Source of the DNA: an uncultured Christensenella sp.
Lineage (GTDB): Bacteria > Bacillota > Clostridia > Christensenellales > Borkfalkiaceae
Length of the DNA: 64,000 nucleotides
NCBI GenBank assembly: GCA_910585685.1
Contig: CAJUEO010000007.1
Span: forward strand, 26,027 to 90,026
Reading direction: 5' to 3'
Below, piece by piece: positions 1-8,120 of this stretch. The position numbers and the translations under genes were made by a program. The notes beneath the pieces are model-generated. The model saw nothing but the letters and a program-made list of their open reading frames with translations, made no database searches and was not told the origin of the DNA. Every line of letters starts with the position of its first letter. Within the stretch, counting starts at the first letter, position 1.

Positions 1-797
1 TGGTTGACGGCGCGCACGGCGGACACCTCGCTTTTGAACAATTAAAACGGGGATATTCGGGGGTCTACGCGGATATTTGGGTTGACGGAGTGCATAAAAC
101 GCTGCCTGCAATGACTCAGGGTGCGGTTCTCAACGTCAGGGGCGCAAAGCTTGTTCCGCTTGTGGAAGAGGCGGTAAAAATATTCAGAACAACTTCCCCC
201 AGCTTCCCCATAATGGCTTCGGTGGAGTACGCCGTAAAGTATATTAAAAACAATCCCAAGGTTTTGGAAGAGGCTAAGTCAGCCGTCGAAACCTTTAAAT
301 CGAAGTGTCCGCTCGGCGTATATCCGTCGGAGGATTGGACTAAGCTTGCCGTTGACTTCGAGTCGATAGGGGTTTCGTCCGACGACGCGGCTAATATGCT
401 TGAAAAGAAGGGCATATATGCCGAGCTTTCGGACGGAAAGTATATTTTATTCTATCTTTCTCCTATGACAAATCTTTCGGATATGAACGGGCTTTTATCG
501 GCGTTAGGCACGGTTATGGCAAGCAAAAAGCTCAAAAAAGCGTTTGTTTCGAAGCCCGTTTTGCCCGTTTTCGACAGGACGTACAGCTTTCAGTATGCGT
601 TGAAGCAAAAGCACGAGCTTGTGCCGCTCAGTCAGGCGGTCGGCAGAATGTGCGCCGACAACGCCGGAATCGTGCCGCCCTGCACTCCCGTGATTATTAC
701 AGGAGAAATTATAACGGAAGCCGCAGTAAAAGTTCTTCAAAGCGCCAAAAACACCTACGGCATTACGGGCGGAAAAGTTTTGGTGGTTAAAAAATGA
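1..797 (+). CDS. Orn/Lys/Arg decarboxylase family protein, 3' part (5' end outside window)
   Basis: The frame is open from the window edge (first full codon at 3), so this is the C-terminal part of a larger gene. It is a PLP-dependent decarboxylase of the ornithine/lysine/arginine group, acting on a basic amino acid. The visible start holds the DGAHGGH motif (family form DxAHGxH, cofactor contact) and then VDGVHKTLPAMTQ, whose lysine is the expected PLP Schiff-base residue. The C-terminal domain follows. The stop overlaps the start of tmk by 4 nt (ATGA), so the two are translationally coupled, as for yaaO-tmk in Bacillus subtilis. An internal GTG at 90 is not the true start because conserved residues lie before it. 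Substrate cannot be assigned. Confidence 0.85.
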   Translation, partial: VDGAHGGHLAFEQLKRGYSGVYADIWVDGVHKTLPAMTQGAVLNVRGAKLVPLVEEAVKIFRTTSPSFPIMASVEYAVKYIKNNPKVLEEAKSAVETFKSKCPLGVYPSEDWTKLAVDFESIGVSSDDAANMLEKKGIYAELSDGKYILFYLSPMTNLSDMNGLLSALGTVMASKKLKKAFVSKPVLPVFDRTYSFQYALKQKHELVPLSQAVGRMCADNAGIVPPCTPVIITGEIITEAAVKVLQSAKNTYGITGGKVLVVKK

Positions 798-1417
798 GGG
801 GCAAATTTGTAACGTTCGAGGGTTGCGAGGGCTCGGGCAAGAGTACGCAGCTAAGGCTTTTATCCGAATATCTGTCTTCGTCGGGCGTCGATTTTATTTT
901 AACGCGCGAGCCGGGCGGCAGTAAAATTTCCGAAGAAATACGCAAAATTATTTTAAACGGCAAAAACGTGGAAATGTGCGACGAGTGCGAGGCGCTTTTA
1001 TACGCCGCGGCAAGAATCCAGCATTTGCGCGAAACTGTAGCGCCGGCGTTGGAGTCGGGAAAGCTTGTAATCTGCGACAGATACGTTCACTCGTCGCTTG
1101 CATATCAGGGCTACGCGAGGGGACTTTCGGTGCAGTATATCAGCGAGATAAACAGGGTTGCTTTGGAAAGTTACCCCCCGGATATAACCGTTTTTCTCGA
1201 TATTTCTCCCGTTGCGGCGTTCAAGCGCAAGCACGGCGCGGACAGGGACGACAGAATTGAAAATTTAGGGCTTGAATTTCACGAAAAGGTGTATCGAGGC
1301 TATAAGCAGCTTTTGGACAAAGACCCCTATATATGTGCCGTTGACTGCGGCGGAAGCAAGTATGAAACGGCGGAAAAAATCAAAAACTTATTAATAGAAA
1401 GGCAAATAATTACTTAG
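794..1417 (+). CDS. tmk: Thymidylate kinase
   Basis: Phosphorylates dTMP to dTDP with ATP, an essential cytoplasmic step to dTTP. The 207-residue length is normal for the family. The P-loop GCEGSGKST is at residues 10-18, the TREPGG segment follows near 37, a CDRY motif lies near 94, and an Arg-rich LID region (KRKHGADRDDR) lies near 143. The start overlaps the upstream decarboxylase stop by 4 nt, and the stop at 1415-1417 directly abuts the GTG of holB. In B. subtilis two genes (yaaQ, yaaR) separate tmk and holB; here they are missing. The call is secure. Confidence 0.97.
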   Translation: MRGKFVTFEGCEGSGKSTQLRLLSEYLSSSGVDFILTREPGGSKISEEIRKIILNGKNVEMCDECEALLYAAARIQHLRETVAPALESGKLVICDRYVHSSLAYQGYARGLSVQYISEINRVALESYPPDITVFLDISPVAAFKRKHGADRDDRIENLGLEFHEKVYRGYKQLLDKDPYICAVDCGGSKYETAEKIKNLLIERQIIT

Positions 1418-2326
1418 GTGGAACAGCTTTTAAAGGGCACAACGGCATACAAAATTTTAGAGGGCGACTGTGAGGCGGATAAGCTTTCTCACGCATATAT
1501 GCTTGACTTTCCCGACTTGAAAAATCTAAAAGCCGCACTCGTTATTTTTGCGTTGCGCTTTTTCGGGGCAAGGACGGGCACGCCGCTGTACCAAAGAATT
1601 GTAAACGAAAGCTACACCGATTTAAAGATATATCCGAGCGAGGGCAAAAAGCTTGACGCGCAGACTGTCGGGCAGCTTTTGGAGGACAGCGCAATGCGCC
1701 CAATAGAAGGGGATAAAAAGCTGTACGTCATAGTCGGTTTCGACGGCGCTTCCGCGTTAATTCAAAACAAGCTGTTGAAGACTTTGGAAGAGCCGCTTCC
1801 GGACGTGCATTTTCTGCTTGGCGTAACCTCGCTTGCGCCCGTTCTCGATACGGTAAAATCGAGGGTGAAGCTGCTTGAAATTCCGCCCTTTACCGAGTCG
1901 CAGATATTCGAAGTGTTGGAGCGCGACGGACACAAGCAAATAAACGAGGCGGCGGCAAAGAGCGCAAACGGCGTTCTGGGCGTTGCGCAGAATATGGCGT
2001 CGGGCGGCTGGTTTGAAGCCGTCTTGCAGGGCGCGCGCGAGATTTGCAATGTAAAAAACGTATCCGAGATAGGGCAAATTGCCTACAAGTACGGGGATAC
2101 AAAATATAAAAACGAGCTTTTAAGCGAAATGCAGCGGCTGTACTTTACGGCGCTGAAAGAGGATACGGGGTTGCCGCTTTACCGCGGCGCGCTCGTTTAT
2201 GCGCTTGAAAATATACCCAAAGCGTTTGCCGACGTCAAGTTCAACGCGTTTTTTCAGGGGCTTTTATACGACTTTATGCTAAGGGTCGTCAAGGAGAACA
2301 ACAGATGGCAGAAATTACAGCAGTAA
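1418..2326 (+). CDS. holB: DNA polymerase III delta-prime subunit
   Basis: Clamp-loader subunit that helps load the beta sliding clamp at replication forks. The 302-residue protein shows the delta-prime pattern: LSHAYML near the N terminus, no Walker A lysine motif, the KTLEEP segment near residue 125, and a degenerate sensor region (TVKSRVK). It starts with GTG immediately after the tmk stop, with no spacer, which suggests coupled translation. The 3' end overlaps ricT by 22 nt. The gene order tmk-holB-ricT is shared with Bacillus and supports the call, since delta-prime sequences diverge quickly. Confidence 0.92.
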   Translation: MEQLLKGTTAYKILEGDCEADKLSHAYMLDFPDLKNLKAALVIFALRFFGARTGTPLYQRIVNESYTDLKIYPSEGKKLDAQTVGQLLEDSAMRPIEGDKKLYVIVGFDGASALIQNKLLKTLEEPLPDVHFLLGVTSLAPVLDTVKSRVKLLEIPPFTESQIFEVLERDGHKQINEAAAKSANGVLGVAQNMASGGWFEAVLQGAREICNVKNVSEIGQIAYKYGDTKYKNELLSEMQRLYFTALKEDTGLPLYRGALVYALENIPKAFADVKFNAFFQGLLYDFMLRVVKENNRWQKLQQ

Positions 2327-3429
2327 CTTTTAAACCGGGCGGCAAGGTGTATTACTTTGCTCCGGGCAACGGGGAATACAGCGTGGGTATGGGCGTGGTC
2401 GTCGAAACGGCGCGCGGCGTCGAATACGCGACGGTTGTCATTCCCAAATGCGAAATGGCGGACGAAAAGCTTGTCCAGCCCCTGAAACCTATTCTCCGCA
2501 TTGCCACCCAGCGCGACGAGGAAACTCACAGGCGCAACAACGAGCGCAAGGGTGAGGCTATGGAAACGGTAAAGGAAAAAATTGCCAAATATAACCTCGA
2601 AATGAAGCTTATCGATTGCGAGTTTGCTTTTGACGGCTCGAAGGCGGTGTTCTATTATTCCGCGCCACAGCGCGTCGACTTCCGCGAGTTGGTAAAGGAC
2701 TTGTCCTCGACCTTTCATTTGAGAATAGAGTTGAGGCAGGTCGGCATACGCGACGAAATAAAGCTTATCGGCGGCATTGCGCCCTGCGGCAGGGAATGTT
2801 GCTGTTCAAGCTGCATGCCCGAAATAAAGAAAGTAAGCATTAAAATGGCTAAAAATCAGGGGCTTTCGCTCAATCCCCAAAAAATTTCGGGGCTGTGCGG
2901 CAGGCTGATGTGCTGCCTCGGTTACGAAAACGACTACTATGCGGAGGCGGCAAAAAACGTTCCCAAGATAGGCAGCGACGCCATCTCTCCGGACGGCAGG
3001 GGTATGGTGGTAAACGTGGATATGCTTAAAATGACGGCGCGCTTGAAGATTGAGGACAAGGCTAAGGATTTGATAACTTATCGCGATTATCCCGTAGAAA
3101 GCCTTAAATTCCGCAGGCAAAAGAGCGACGATAGCGCCGACGACGCCGAGTTTGAAGAGGAGTTGTCAAAATTGGAGCAAGCCGTTGCCGAGCAGACGGA
3201 GGAAAAACCCGAGAAAGGTGACGAGCCGCAAAACAGAAATAAGTTCAAGAAGAAAAAATTCAATAAAAACAGGCAGGAAGAAAACAGCGACGGCGCACAG
3301 AGCGCACAAAACCGCGAAACAAAGCCGAGCGACAGACAAAACAAAAACAAATCCAACCGATTTAACCGCGGCAACCGACCCAATAAGCCCAAAAACGGCG
3401 CAAACGGCGGCGGCAACAATGCGGAATAA
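2305..3429 (+). CDS. ricT: PSP1 domain protein RicT (YaaT family)
   Basis: RicT-type PSP1 protein. In B. subtilis RicT joins RicA and RicF in an Fe-S complex that directs RNase Y processing; the same role here is inferred. The PSP1 domain fills about residues 1-215, with the conserved cysteine cluster CGRECCCSSC at 161-170 and further Cys at 198, 203 and 204. Beyond about residue 275 the protein carries an extra charged tail rich in Lys, Asn, Glu and Gln, which looks disordered and may bind RNA. Chosen start is ATG 2305, inside the end of holB. The 374-residue length exceeds B. subtilis RicT because of the tail. Confidence 0.92.
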   Translation: MAEITAVTFKPGGKVYYFAPGNGEYSVGMGVVVETARGVEYATVVIPKCEMADEKLVQPLKPILRIATQRDEETHRRNNERKGEAMETVKEKIAKYNLEMKLIDCEFAFDGSKAVFYYSAPQRVDFRELVKDLSSTFHLRIELRQVGIRDEIKLIGGIAPCGRECCCSSCMPEIKKVSIKMAKNQGLSLNPQKISGLCGRLMCCLGYENDYYAEAAKNVPKIGSDAISPDGRGMVVNVDMLKMTARLKIEDKAKDLITYRDYPVESLKFRRQKSDDSADDAEFEEELSKLEQAVAEQTEEKPEKGDEPQNRNKFKKKKFNKNRQEENSDGAQSAQNRETKPSDRQNKNKSNRFNRGNRPNKPKNGANGGGNNAE

Positions 3430-3458
3430 AATATTTTTAGGAAAATTTAATTTAACTC

Positions 3459-3487
3459 TTTACACGGACAAATAAATGTGATACAAT
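3459..3487 (+). promoter_or_regulatory. SigA-type promoter of the ferredoxin gene
   Basis: TTTACA at 3459-3464 and TACAAT at 3482-3487 are 17 nt apart. A transcript would start near 3494, about 29 nt before the ferredoxin ATG, with GGAGG in between. Confidence 0.8.
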
Positions 3488-3522
3488 ATTAATCACAAAC
3501 ATTTTAATAAATGGAGGAAATT

Positions 3523-3693
3523 ATGGCACATTATATCACCGACGAGTGCATTAAGTGCGGCGCTTGCGCGTCAACCTGCCCTGTAGAAGCAATTTCAGAG
3601 GGCGCAGACAAGTACGAAGTAAATCCCGACGTCTGTATTGATTGCGGCGCTTGCGAAGACGCTTGCCCCACGGGTGCAATTAAAGCCGAGTAA
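3523..3693 (+). CDS. 2[4Fe-4S] ferredoxin
   Basis: Small 56-residue electron carrier of anaerobic metabolism, cytoplasmic. Two cluster-binding motifs are complete: CIKCGACASTCP in the N-terminal half and CIDCGACEDACP in the C-terminal half, the classical clostridial arrangement. ATG 3523 is preferred over the in-frame ATG at 3511 because the GGAGG ribosome site lies between them, 6-7 nt before 3523. It is a single-gene unit with its own promoter and a strong terminator, set into the ricT-trmN6 block. Confidence 0.96.
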   Translation: MAHYITDECIKCGACASTCPVEAISEGADKYEVNPDVCIDCGACEDACPTGAIKAE

Positions 3694-3700
3694 TTGGAAT

Positions 3701-3727
3701 AAAAAAGCGAGCGCAGCTCGCTTTTTT
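3701..3727 (+). terminator. Intrinsic terminator after ferredoxin
   Basis: Perfect 12-bp inverted repeat (3701-3712 with 3716-3727, loop GCA) with A-run and T-run flanks. Confidence 0.93.
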
Positions 3728-3753
3728 GTTTGTTATAATAAGGTTTAACTAAA

Positions 3754-4422
3754 ATGCAGTTAAAGGAAAACGAGGTTCTCGAAAGCTTTTACGAGGATAA
3801 AAAAATTATACAAAATATAAATTTATACCGCTTTACTTCTGACAGTATTCTTTTGTCCAGGTTCGCAAAGGCAAAGTTCGGGGACAAGGTTGCGGACTTT
3901 TGCTCGGGCAGCGGCGTGGTAGGGTTTCACTTTCTGTGCCTTAATCCCGTAATATCTTCGCTTACCCTGTTTGAAATGCAGGAGAGCCTTGCCGACATGT
4001 CGCGGCGCACGGCGCAGCTTAACGCGTTCGACTGCGAGGTGGTATGTACGCGATTGCAGGATATTTCAGCCGAGTTTAACGACAGGTTTTCGCTTATACT
4101 TTGCAACCCCCCGTACGAGCGCGGCGGCTTTGAAAACGAGGTCTACGAGCGCGCTGTTTGCAGAAAAGAACTGACAATAACTCTTGAGGAGATTGTCGAA
4201 CAGGCGTTTAAAAAACTCAAGTTCGGCGGACGGCTTGCAATTATCAATCGGGCGGACAGGGTGGCGGAGTTGATATATCTTTTAAAAAAACGCGGGCTCG
4301 AGCCAAAAAAAATACAGTTTGTTTGCGGTACGCCCGAGGCAAAACCCTACCTTGTTATGGTAGAGGCCGTAAAGGGCGGCAAAGAGGGCGTCGACGTTTT
4401 GCCCACTGTAGTCAATAAATAA
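3754..4422 (+). CDS. trmN6: tRNA1(Val) adenine-N6 methyltransferase-like protein (TrmN6/YabB)
   Basis: SAM-dependent N6-adenine methyltransferase related to enzymes that modify A37 of tRNA-Val. The 222-residue Rossmann enzyme has the SAM loop ADFCSGSGVVG near residues 47-57 and the catalytic NPPY at 118-121. The N-terminal stretch with RFTSDSILL matches the family start. It begins at ATG 3754 with a short AAGG site 8 nt upstream; TATAAT at 3733-3738 suggests a very short leader. The neighbours match the B. subtilis yabB-rsmI order, except that an M42 peptidase is inserted. The exact target tRNA is inferred from the family. Confidence 0.88.
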   Translation: MQLKENEVLESFYEDKKIIQNINLYRFTSDSILLSRFAKAKFGDKVADFCSGSGVVGFHFLCLNPVISSLTLFEMQESLADMSRRTAQLNAFDCEVVCTRLQDISAEFNDRFSLILCNPPYERGGFENEVYERAVCRKELTITLEEIVEQAFKKLKFGGRLAIINRADRVAELIYLLKKRGLEPKKIQFVCGTPEAKPYLVMVEAVKGGKEGVDVLPTVVNK

Positions 4423-4434
4423 AGGAGAATAATA

Positions 4435-5496
4435 ATGGACGATATAAAATTAATTGAAAAGCTTTGCAATGCGCACGGCGCTTCGGGCTTCGAGGACGAG
4501 GTGCTTTTGATTGTGCGCGAGTATCTTAAAGACGTTGCCGAGTTCAAAGAGGACAGTATGCGCAACCTGTATATTTATCCCAAATACAACAAGGGCAACC
4601 GCCCCGTAGTTATGTTGGACGCGCACTCCGACGAGGTCGGCTTTATGGTGCAGGCAATCAAGCCCGACGGCACGCTCAGGTTTATACCCATAGGCGGTTG
4701 GAACGAGAAGTGCCTACCTTCTTCAAAGGTGATAATTCGCACTAAAACGGGGTATATATCGGGGGTAATTGCGGCACAGCCCCCTCATTTGATGACCGCC
4801 GAGCAGAAGAACGCGCCCGTAAGTTACGGTACGCTATTTATAGACATAGGCGCAACCTGCGCCGAGGAAGCCGCCGAGTTCGGCGTTGAGGTCGGCGCGC
4901 CCGTAGTTCCTCAAAGTTTGTTTGAGTACGATGAAAAACACGGCATTTTGCAGGGCAAGGCGTTTGACGACAGAATGGGCGTGGCTGCACTTGTAAAGTG
5001 CATAAAAGAGCTTGATAAACAGCCGTTATCGGTGGATATTGTGGGGGTAATCTCCTCGCAGGAAGAAGTGGGGGACAGAGGAATACGCGCCGCAATGTGT
5101 AACGTAAAGGCGGACGCGGCAATTTGTTTCGAGGGCTGCCCTGCAGACGATACTTCCGCTCCGCCCTTTATGGTTCAGGACGCTTTGCACGGCGGAGTAA
5201 TGTTAAGGCATATGGACGCAACGGTTATCTGTACGCCGAGATTTACCGAGTACGCCCGTCAAATTGCACAAAAAGAGAATATAAAGGTGCAAATGGCTGT
5301 GCGCTCGGGCGGCGGCAACAACGGCGCTTATATCATTTCGGCTAACGGCGGCACGCCCGTAATTGTTGCCGGCATTCCCGTAAGATACATTCACACTTTC
5401 AGCGGCATTGCGGCAAAGGACGACTTTGACAGCGTCGTAAATTTGGGGCTTGCGCTGTGCAAATCGCTGACCGCAAGCGCAATTAAAGGGTTTTAA
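4435..5496 (+). CDS. M42 family metallo-aminopeptidase
   Basis: Cytoplasmic dinuclear-zinc aminopeptidase of the M42 group (endoglucanase-M/FrvX/tetrahedral aminopeptidase type) that trims short peptides. The 353-residue protein carries the expected ligands in order: DAHSDEVG with His64, KAFDDRMG with Asp178/179, SSQEEVG with catalytic Glu210 and ligand Glu211, CFEG near 233, and a C-terminal HTFSG histidine. The start is ATG 4435 behind AAAGGAG. Its stop TAA shares bases with the rsmI ATG, so the genes are coupled. Substrate preference cannot be read from sequence. Confidence 0.93.
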   Translation: MDDIKLIEKLCNAHGASGFEDEVLLIVREYLKDVAEFKEDSMRNLYIYPKYNKGNRPVVMLDAHSDEVGFMVQAIKPDGTLRFIPIGGWNEKCLPSSKVIIRTKTGYISGVIAAQPPHLMTAEQKNAPVSYGTLFIDIGATCAEEAAEFGVEVGAPVVPQSLFEYDEKHGILQGKAFDDRMGVAALVKCIKELDKQPLSVDIVGVISSQEEVGDRGIRAAMCNVKADAAICFEGCPADDTSAPPFMVQDALHGGVMLRHMDATVICTPRFTEYARQIAQKENIKVQMAVRSGGGNNGAYIISANGGTPVIVAGIPVRYIHTFSGIAAKDDFDSVVNLGLALCKSLTASAIKGF

Positions 5497-6296
5497 TGAT
5501 TTACTTTGTAGCGACGCCTATCGGCAATCTTAAGGATATTTCGCTGCGCGCTCTCGAGGTTTTGAGGGCTGCCGACGTAATTTTTTGCGAGGACACGCGC
5601 CATTCTTTAAAGCTTTTAAACGCCTATGAAATCAAAAAACCGCTCTATTCCTGCCATAAATTCAACGAGCGCGAGGCGGCAGAAAGAATACTGAACGCGG
5701 CAAGGGAGGGCAAAGAGGTGTGCGTTATTTCCGACGCCGGAATGCCCGTCATCTCCGACCCCGGCAATATCGTCTGTAAATTTCTGCGCGACGAGGGGGA
5801 AGCGTTTACCGTTATTCCCGGCGCGAACGCCGCGCTGTCCGCATTGGTGCTTTCGGCGTTGCCGTCAGAAAGATTTGCGTTTATCGGCTTTTTGCCCGAC
5901 AAGCTCGGGGAAAAGAAAAAGCTGCTTGAAAAATACAAAAATATTGACCTAACGCTTATATTTCACGTTGCTCCGCAGGACGTAGACCGCGATATATCCG
6001 CCGTTTACGACTGTTTCGGTGATAGGCGTGCCTGCGCGGTCAGGGAGATAACCAAGCTTCACGAGGAGGCTGTGCATTTCAACTTAAAAGATGGGCTGCC
6101 TGGGGAAAAACGCGGAGAATACGTTATTGTGGTCGAAGGCGCTTCACTAGAAAATCCGTTAAACCAACTTGGCGTAAAAGAGCATTTACTAAGCTATATG
6201 TCGGGGGGAATGGATAAAAAAGAGGCTATTAAGCAGGTTGCAAAGGACAGAGGTCTGCCAAAATCCGAAATATATAAGATAGCTTTGGAATTATAA
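5496..6296 (+). CDS. rsmI: 16S rRNA 2'-O-ribose C1402 methyltransferase
   Basis: Methylates the 2'-OH of C1402 in the 16S rRNA decoding centre. The 266-residue protein belongs to the SAM-dependent tetrapyrrole-methylase fold family: IYFVATPIGNLKDIS at the N terminus, FCEDTRHS near 31, then ISDAGMPVISDPG and VIPGANAALSALVLSALP. The start shares the TAATG overlap with the M42 peptidase gene. A strong terminator shared with the convergent mnmA follows. Conserved context with ricT and trmN6 supports the call. Confidence 0.97.
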   Translation: MIYFVATPIGNLKDISLRALEVLRAADVIFCEDTRHSLKLLNAYEIKKPLYSCHKFNEREAAERILNAAREGKEVCVISDAGMPVISDPGNIVCKFLRDEGEAFTVIPGANAALSALVLSALPSERFAFIGFLPDKLGEKKKLLEKYKNIDLTLIFHVAPQDVDRDISAVYDCFGDRRACAVREITKLHEEAVHFNLKDGLPGEKRGEYVIVVEGASLENPLNQLGVKEHLLSYMSGGMDKKEAIKQVAKDRGLPKSEIYKIALEL

Positions 6297-6300
6297 ATAA

Positions 6301-6333
6301 ACCGTCCGCGACTTACTGTCGCGGACGGTTTTA
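6301..6333. terminator. Bidirectional terminator between rsmI and mnmA
   Basis: Perfect 12-bp stem (6301-6312 with 6318-6329, loop TTACT) flanked by A/T runs on both sides, between converging genes. Confidence 0.93.
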
Positions 6334-6335
6334 AT

Positions 6336-7409
6336 TTAAAAAATAACTTCGGTAATGACGCCGCCTCCGAGGCAATAAGTTTCGTCGTAGAAAACGGCGT
6401 ATTGTCCTTGGGTAACCGCGCGCTGCGGCGTTTCAAATTCTACCAGCGCGCCGTCGGGCTCGAGCGTTATTTTTACTTTTTGTTCGGGTTGGCGGTATCT
6501 GAATTTTGCATTACAGTTGAATGTTGGTTCGGGCATATATCCTATCCAATTGAGGTCTTTCACCTTGCAGGCACGGGAATACAGCGGCTTTTCGTCCCCG
6601 TGAGAAACGTAAAGCACATTGTTTTCAAGGTCTTTTCTGACTACAAACCATCTGCCCTCTTCTCCGCGTTTGCCGCCGAGTTCAAGCCCCTTGCGCTGCC
6701 CGAGTGTGTAGTACATAAGCCCTATGTGTTCCCCCACGGTTTCCCCGTCAAGGGTAACTATTTTTCCCGGTTGGGCTGGAAGGTAGTCCTGCAAAAATTT
6801 GCGGAAGTTGCGCTCTCCTATAAAACAAATACCCGTAGAATCCTTTTTCGCTGCCGTTGCAATCCCGTTTGCTTCGGCAATTTTTCTTACCTCGGGCTTG
6901 GATAGTTCGGAAAGGGGAAACAGCACTTCCGCAAGCTGCTCTTCCCTGACCTGATTTAAAAAATACGTCTGGTCCTTGTTTGCGTCACCGGCTTTTTTAA
7001 GTTTATGCCGTCCGTTGCTGTGATCAATTGCGCAGTAGTGCCCCGTCGCAATAAAATCCGCGCCCATACTCAGGGCATATTCGCGGAAAGGCCCGAACTT
7101 TATTTCCCGGTTACACAAAACGTCGGGGTTGGGCGTTCTGCCTGCGCGATACTCCGTAAGAAAGTGCGAAAACACTCGCTGCATATATTGTTTTGAAAAA
7201 TTTACGCTGTAATAGGGAATGTCAAGCGTGGCGCAAACTCTTCTTACGTCGTTGAAATCCGCCTCGGCAGTGCAAGCGCCGGAAGGGTCGGTTTCTTCCC
7301 AATTTTTCATAAAAAGCCCTATTACGTTATAGCCCTGTTGCTTTAAAAGATAGGCGGCAACGGACGAGTCTACTCCGCCGCTCAGCCCAACGACGACTGT
7401 TTTCGACAT
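6336..7409 (-). CDS. mnmA: tRNA-specific 2-thiouridylase MnmA
   Basis: ATP-dependent enzyme that puts the 2-thio group on U34 of tRNA Lys, Glu and Gln. The 357-residue protein starts MSKTVVVGLSGGVDSS, with the PP-loop SGGVDSS at 10-16. The two catalytic cysteine contexts are present: NPDVLCNREIKFG and STGICFIGERNF. The C-terminal beta-barrel region follows. An in-frame ATG 51 nt upstream was rejected because it lies in the promoter; the ATG at 7409 has AAAGGGA before it. It is transcribed divergently from the DUF4250 gene. No cysteine desulfurase gene lies next to it. Confidence 0.97.
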   Translation of the reverse strand: MSKTVVVGLSGGVDSSVAAYLLKQQGYNVIGLFMKNWEETDPSGACTAEADFNDVRRVCATLDIPYYSVNFSKQYMQRVFSHFLTEYRAGRTPNPDVLCNREIKFGPFREYALSMGADFIATGHYCAIDHSNGRHKLKKAGDANKDQTYFLNQVREEQLAEVLFPLSELSKPEVRKIAEANGIATAAKKDSTGICFIGERNFRKFLQDYLPAQPGKIVTLDGETVGEHIGLMYYTLGQRKGLELGGKRGEEGRWFVVRKDLENNVLYVSHGDEKPLYSRACKVKDLNWIGYMPEPTFNCNAKFRYRQPEQKVKITLEPDGALVEFETPQRAVTQGQYAVFYDETYCLGGGVITEVIF

Positions 7410-7437
7410 TTTAAAATTCCCTTTAATTGATGAAATT

Positions 7438-7489
7438 ATTATAACACAGCGCAATATCAATTTGCAAATAAAAAATTTTGTGTTATAAT
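7438..7489. promoter_or_regulatory. Divergent promoters sharing one palindromic -35 box
   Basis: TTGCAA at 7462-7467 is its own reverse complement. On the plus strand it is 16 nt from TATAAT (7484-7489) for the DUF4250 gene; on the minus strand it is 18 nt from TATAAT (7443-7438) for mnmA. Both -10 boxes sit in the same TGTGTTATAAT context. Confidence 0.72.
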
Positions 7490-7495
7490 TTATTT

Positions 7496-7678
7496 ATGGA
7501 TTTGCCCAACGACGATTTTATACTTCTGTCTTTAATAAATGCAAAACTTCGCGACGAGTTCTATTCTTTGGAGTGTCTTTGCGAGAGTTTGGACGTATCT
7601 TTAGATGAAATCTGTTCCCGTTTAAACTCGCTGGGATATGAATACTGCGCCGTGCGCAACGCGTTTGTGCCGTGCTAA
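7496..7678 (+). CDS. DUF4250 family small protein, probably leaderless
   Basis: A 60-residue acidic protein beginning MDLPNDDFILLSLINAKLRD, which matches my recollection of the DUF4250 family pattern (LP-D..LLS.IN.KLRD, then LCE-LD and GY.Y). Function is unknown. The helical region around LCESLDVSLDEICSRL could be a small winged-helix-like fold; that is speculation. The -10 box ends 6 nt before the ATG and no ribosome site exists, so the mRNA probably starts at the A of ATG. No terminator lies between this gene and the tRNA-Arg 5' half 26 nt downstream, so they are probably co-transcribed. Confidence 0.82.
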   Translation: MDLPNDDFILLSLINAKLRDEFYSLECLCESLDVSLDEICSRLNSLGYEYCAVRNAFVPC

Positions 7679-7704
7679 GAGTATGCACACAATTTTTATT
7701 ATAT

Positions 7705-7747
7705 GCACCCGTAGCTCAGTTGGATAGAGCAATAGCCTCCGACGCTA
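7705..7747 (+). pseudogene. 5' half of tRNA-Arg(CCG), interrupted by an integrated element
   Basis: Contains the acceptor strand GCACCCG, the D arm GCTC/GAGC, the anticodon 5' stem ATAGC and the loop CTCCGAC with anticodon CCG. The matching 3' half lies 6.6 kb away at 14359-14403. Joined, the halves fold as a complete tRNA with a perfect ATAGC/GCTAT anticodon stem. Confidence 0.88.
7737..7747 (+). repeat. attL core
   Basis: CTCCGACGCTA, identical to 14359-14369. It spans the anticodon loop and 3' stem of the tRNA, the usual crossover region of a tyrosine integrase. Confidence 0.82.
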
Positions 7748-7763
7748 ATACGCGATAAAGCTG

Positions 7764-7856
7764 TTTTGCGGAAATTCCCCTATATATTGCGGTTTTTTGT
7801 TGATTTTTTCCGCAAAATACACAACTCCAAAAAACTCTACACCCAAATCTACACCC
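7764..7856. repeat. Left-end inverted repeat and integrase arm-type sites
   Basis: TTTTGCGGAAA (7764-7774) is inverted perfectly at 7807-7817. Two direct TCTACACCC copies follow at 7836-7844 and 7848-7856. The same nonamer recurs at the right end, as expected for integrase arm-binding sites. Confidence 0.65.
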
Positions 7857-7902
7857 TGCCGTATCAATCGGTGGCGTTGTTAGAGAAAATTCAATACAAT
7901 AT

Positions 7903-7978
7903 GCATCCGTAGTCTAACTGGATAAAATTTCGGCTTCCGACGCCGACGTTGTGAGTTCGAGCCTCGCCGGGTGCACCA
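7903..7978 (+). tRNA. tRNA-Arg(CCG)-like gene carried by the element
   Basis: 76 nt including an encoded CCA. The acceptor stem GCATCCG/CGGGTGC pairs fully with one G-U. The anticodon stem TCGGC/GCCGA is perfect, with loop TTCCGAC (anticodon CCG). The T arm GTGAG/CTCGC with TTCGAGC is good. The D stem GTCT/AAAT is weak, with one A-C mismatch and a G-U. It has its own terminator. It probably restores the CCG-reading tRNA lost through integration, driven by the host promoter upstream of attL; a pseudo-tRNA remains possible. Confidence 0.72.
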
Positions 7979-7981
7979 GTG

Positions 7982-8013
7982 AACCTGTGATTTAAAAAAA
8001 TCGCAGGTTTTTT
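7982..8013 (+). terminator. Terminator after the element tRNA
   Basis: 12-bp stem with one G-U (7982-7993 with 7998-8009), loop AAAA, followed by T residues, 3 nt after the CCA. Confidence 0.85.
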
Positions 8014-8025
8014 CATTAAAAAGTC

Positions 8026-8053
8026 TTGACAAATAGAATTAGTATGATATAAT
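8026..8053 (+). promoter_or_regulatory. Promoter of the nucleotidyltransferase gene
   Basis: TTGACA (8026-8031) and TATAAT (8048-8053), spacing 16. Both boxes match the consensus exactly. Confidence 0.85.
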
Positions 8054-8120
8054 ACAACGATTTGGTATTGATGCCAAATAGGAGGCTTGGGATAATATTT
8101 TTTAAGGAGAGATAGATAGT

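Noticed and set aside
7410..7460. Longer mnmA reading frame with 17 extra residues
   Set aside because: The extension overlaps the promoter, and the conserved start MSKTVVVGLSGGVDSS has a proper ribosome site.
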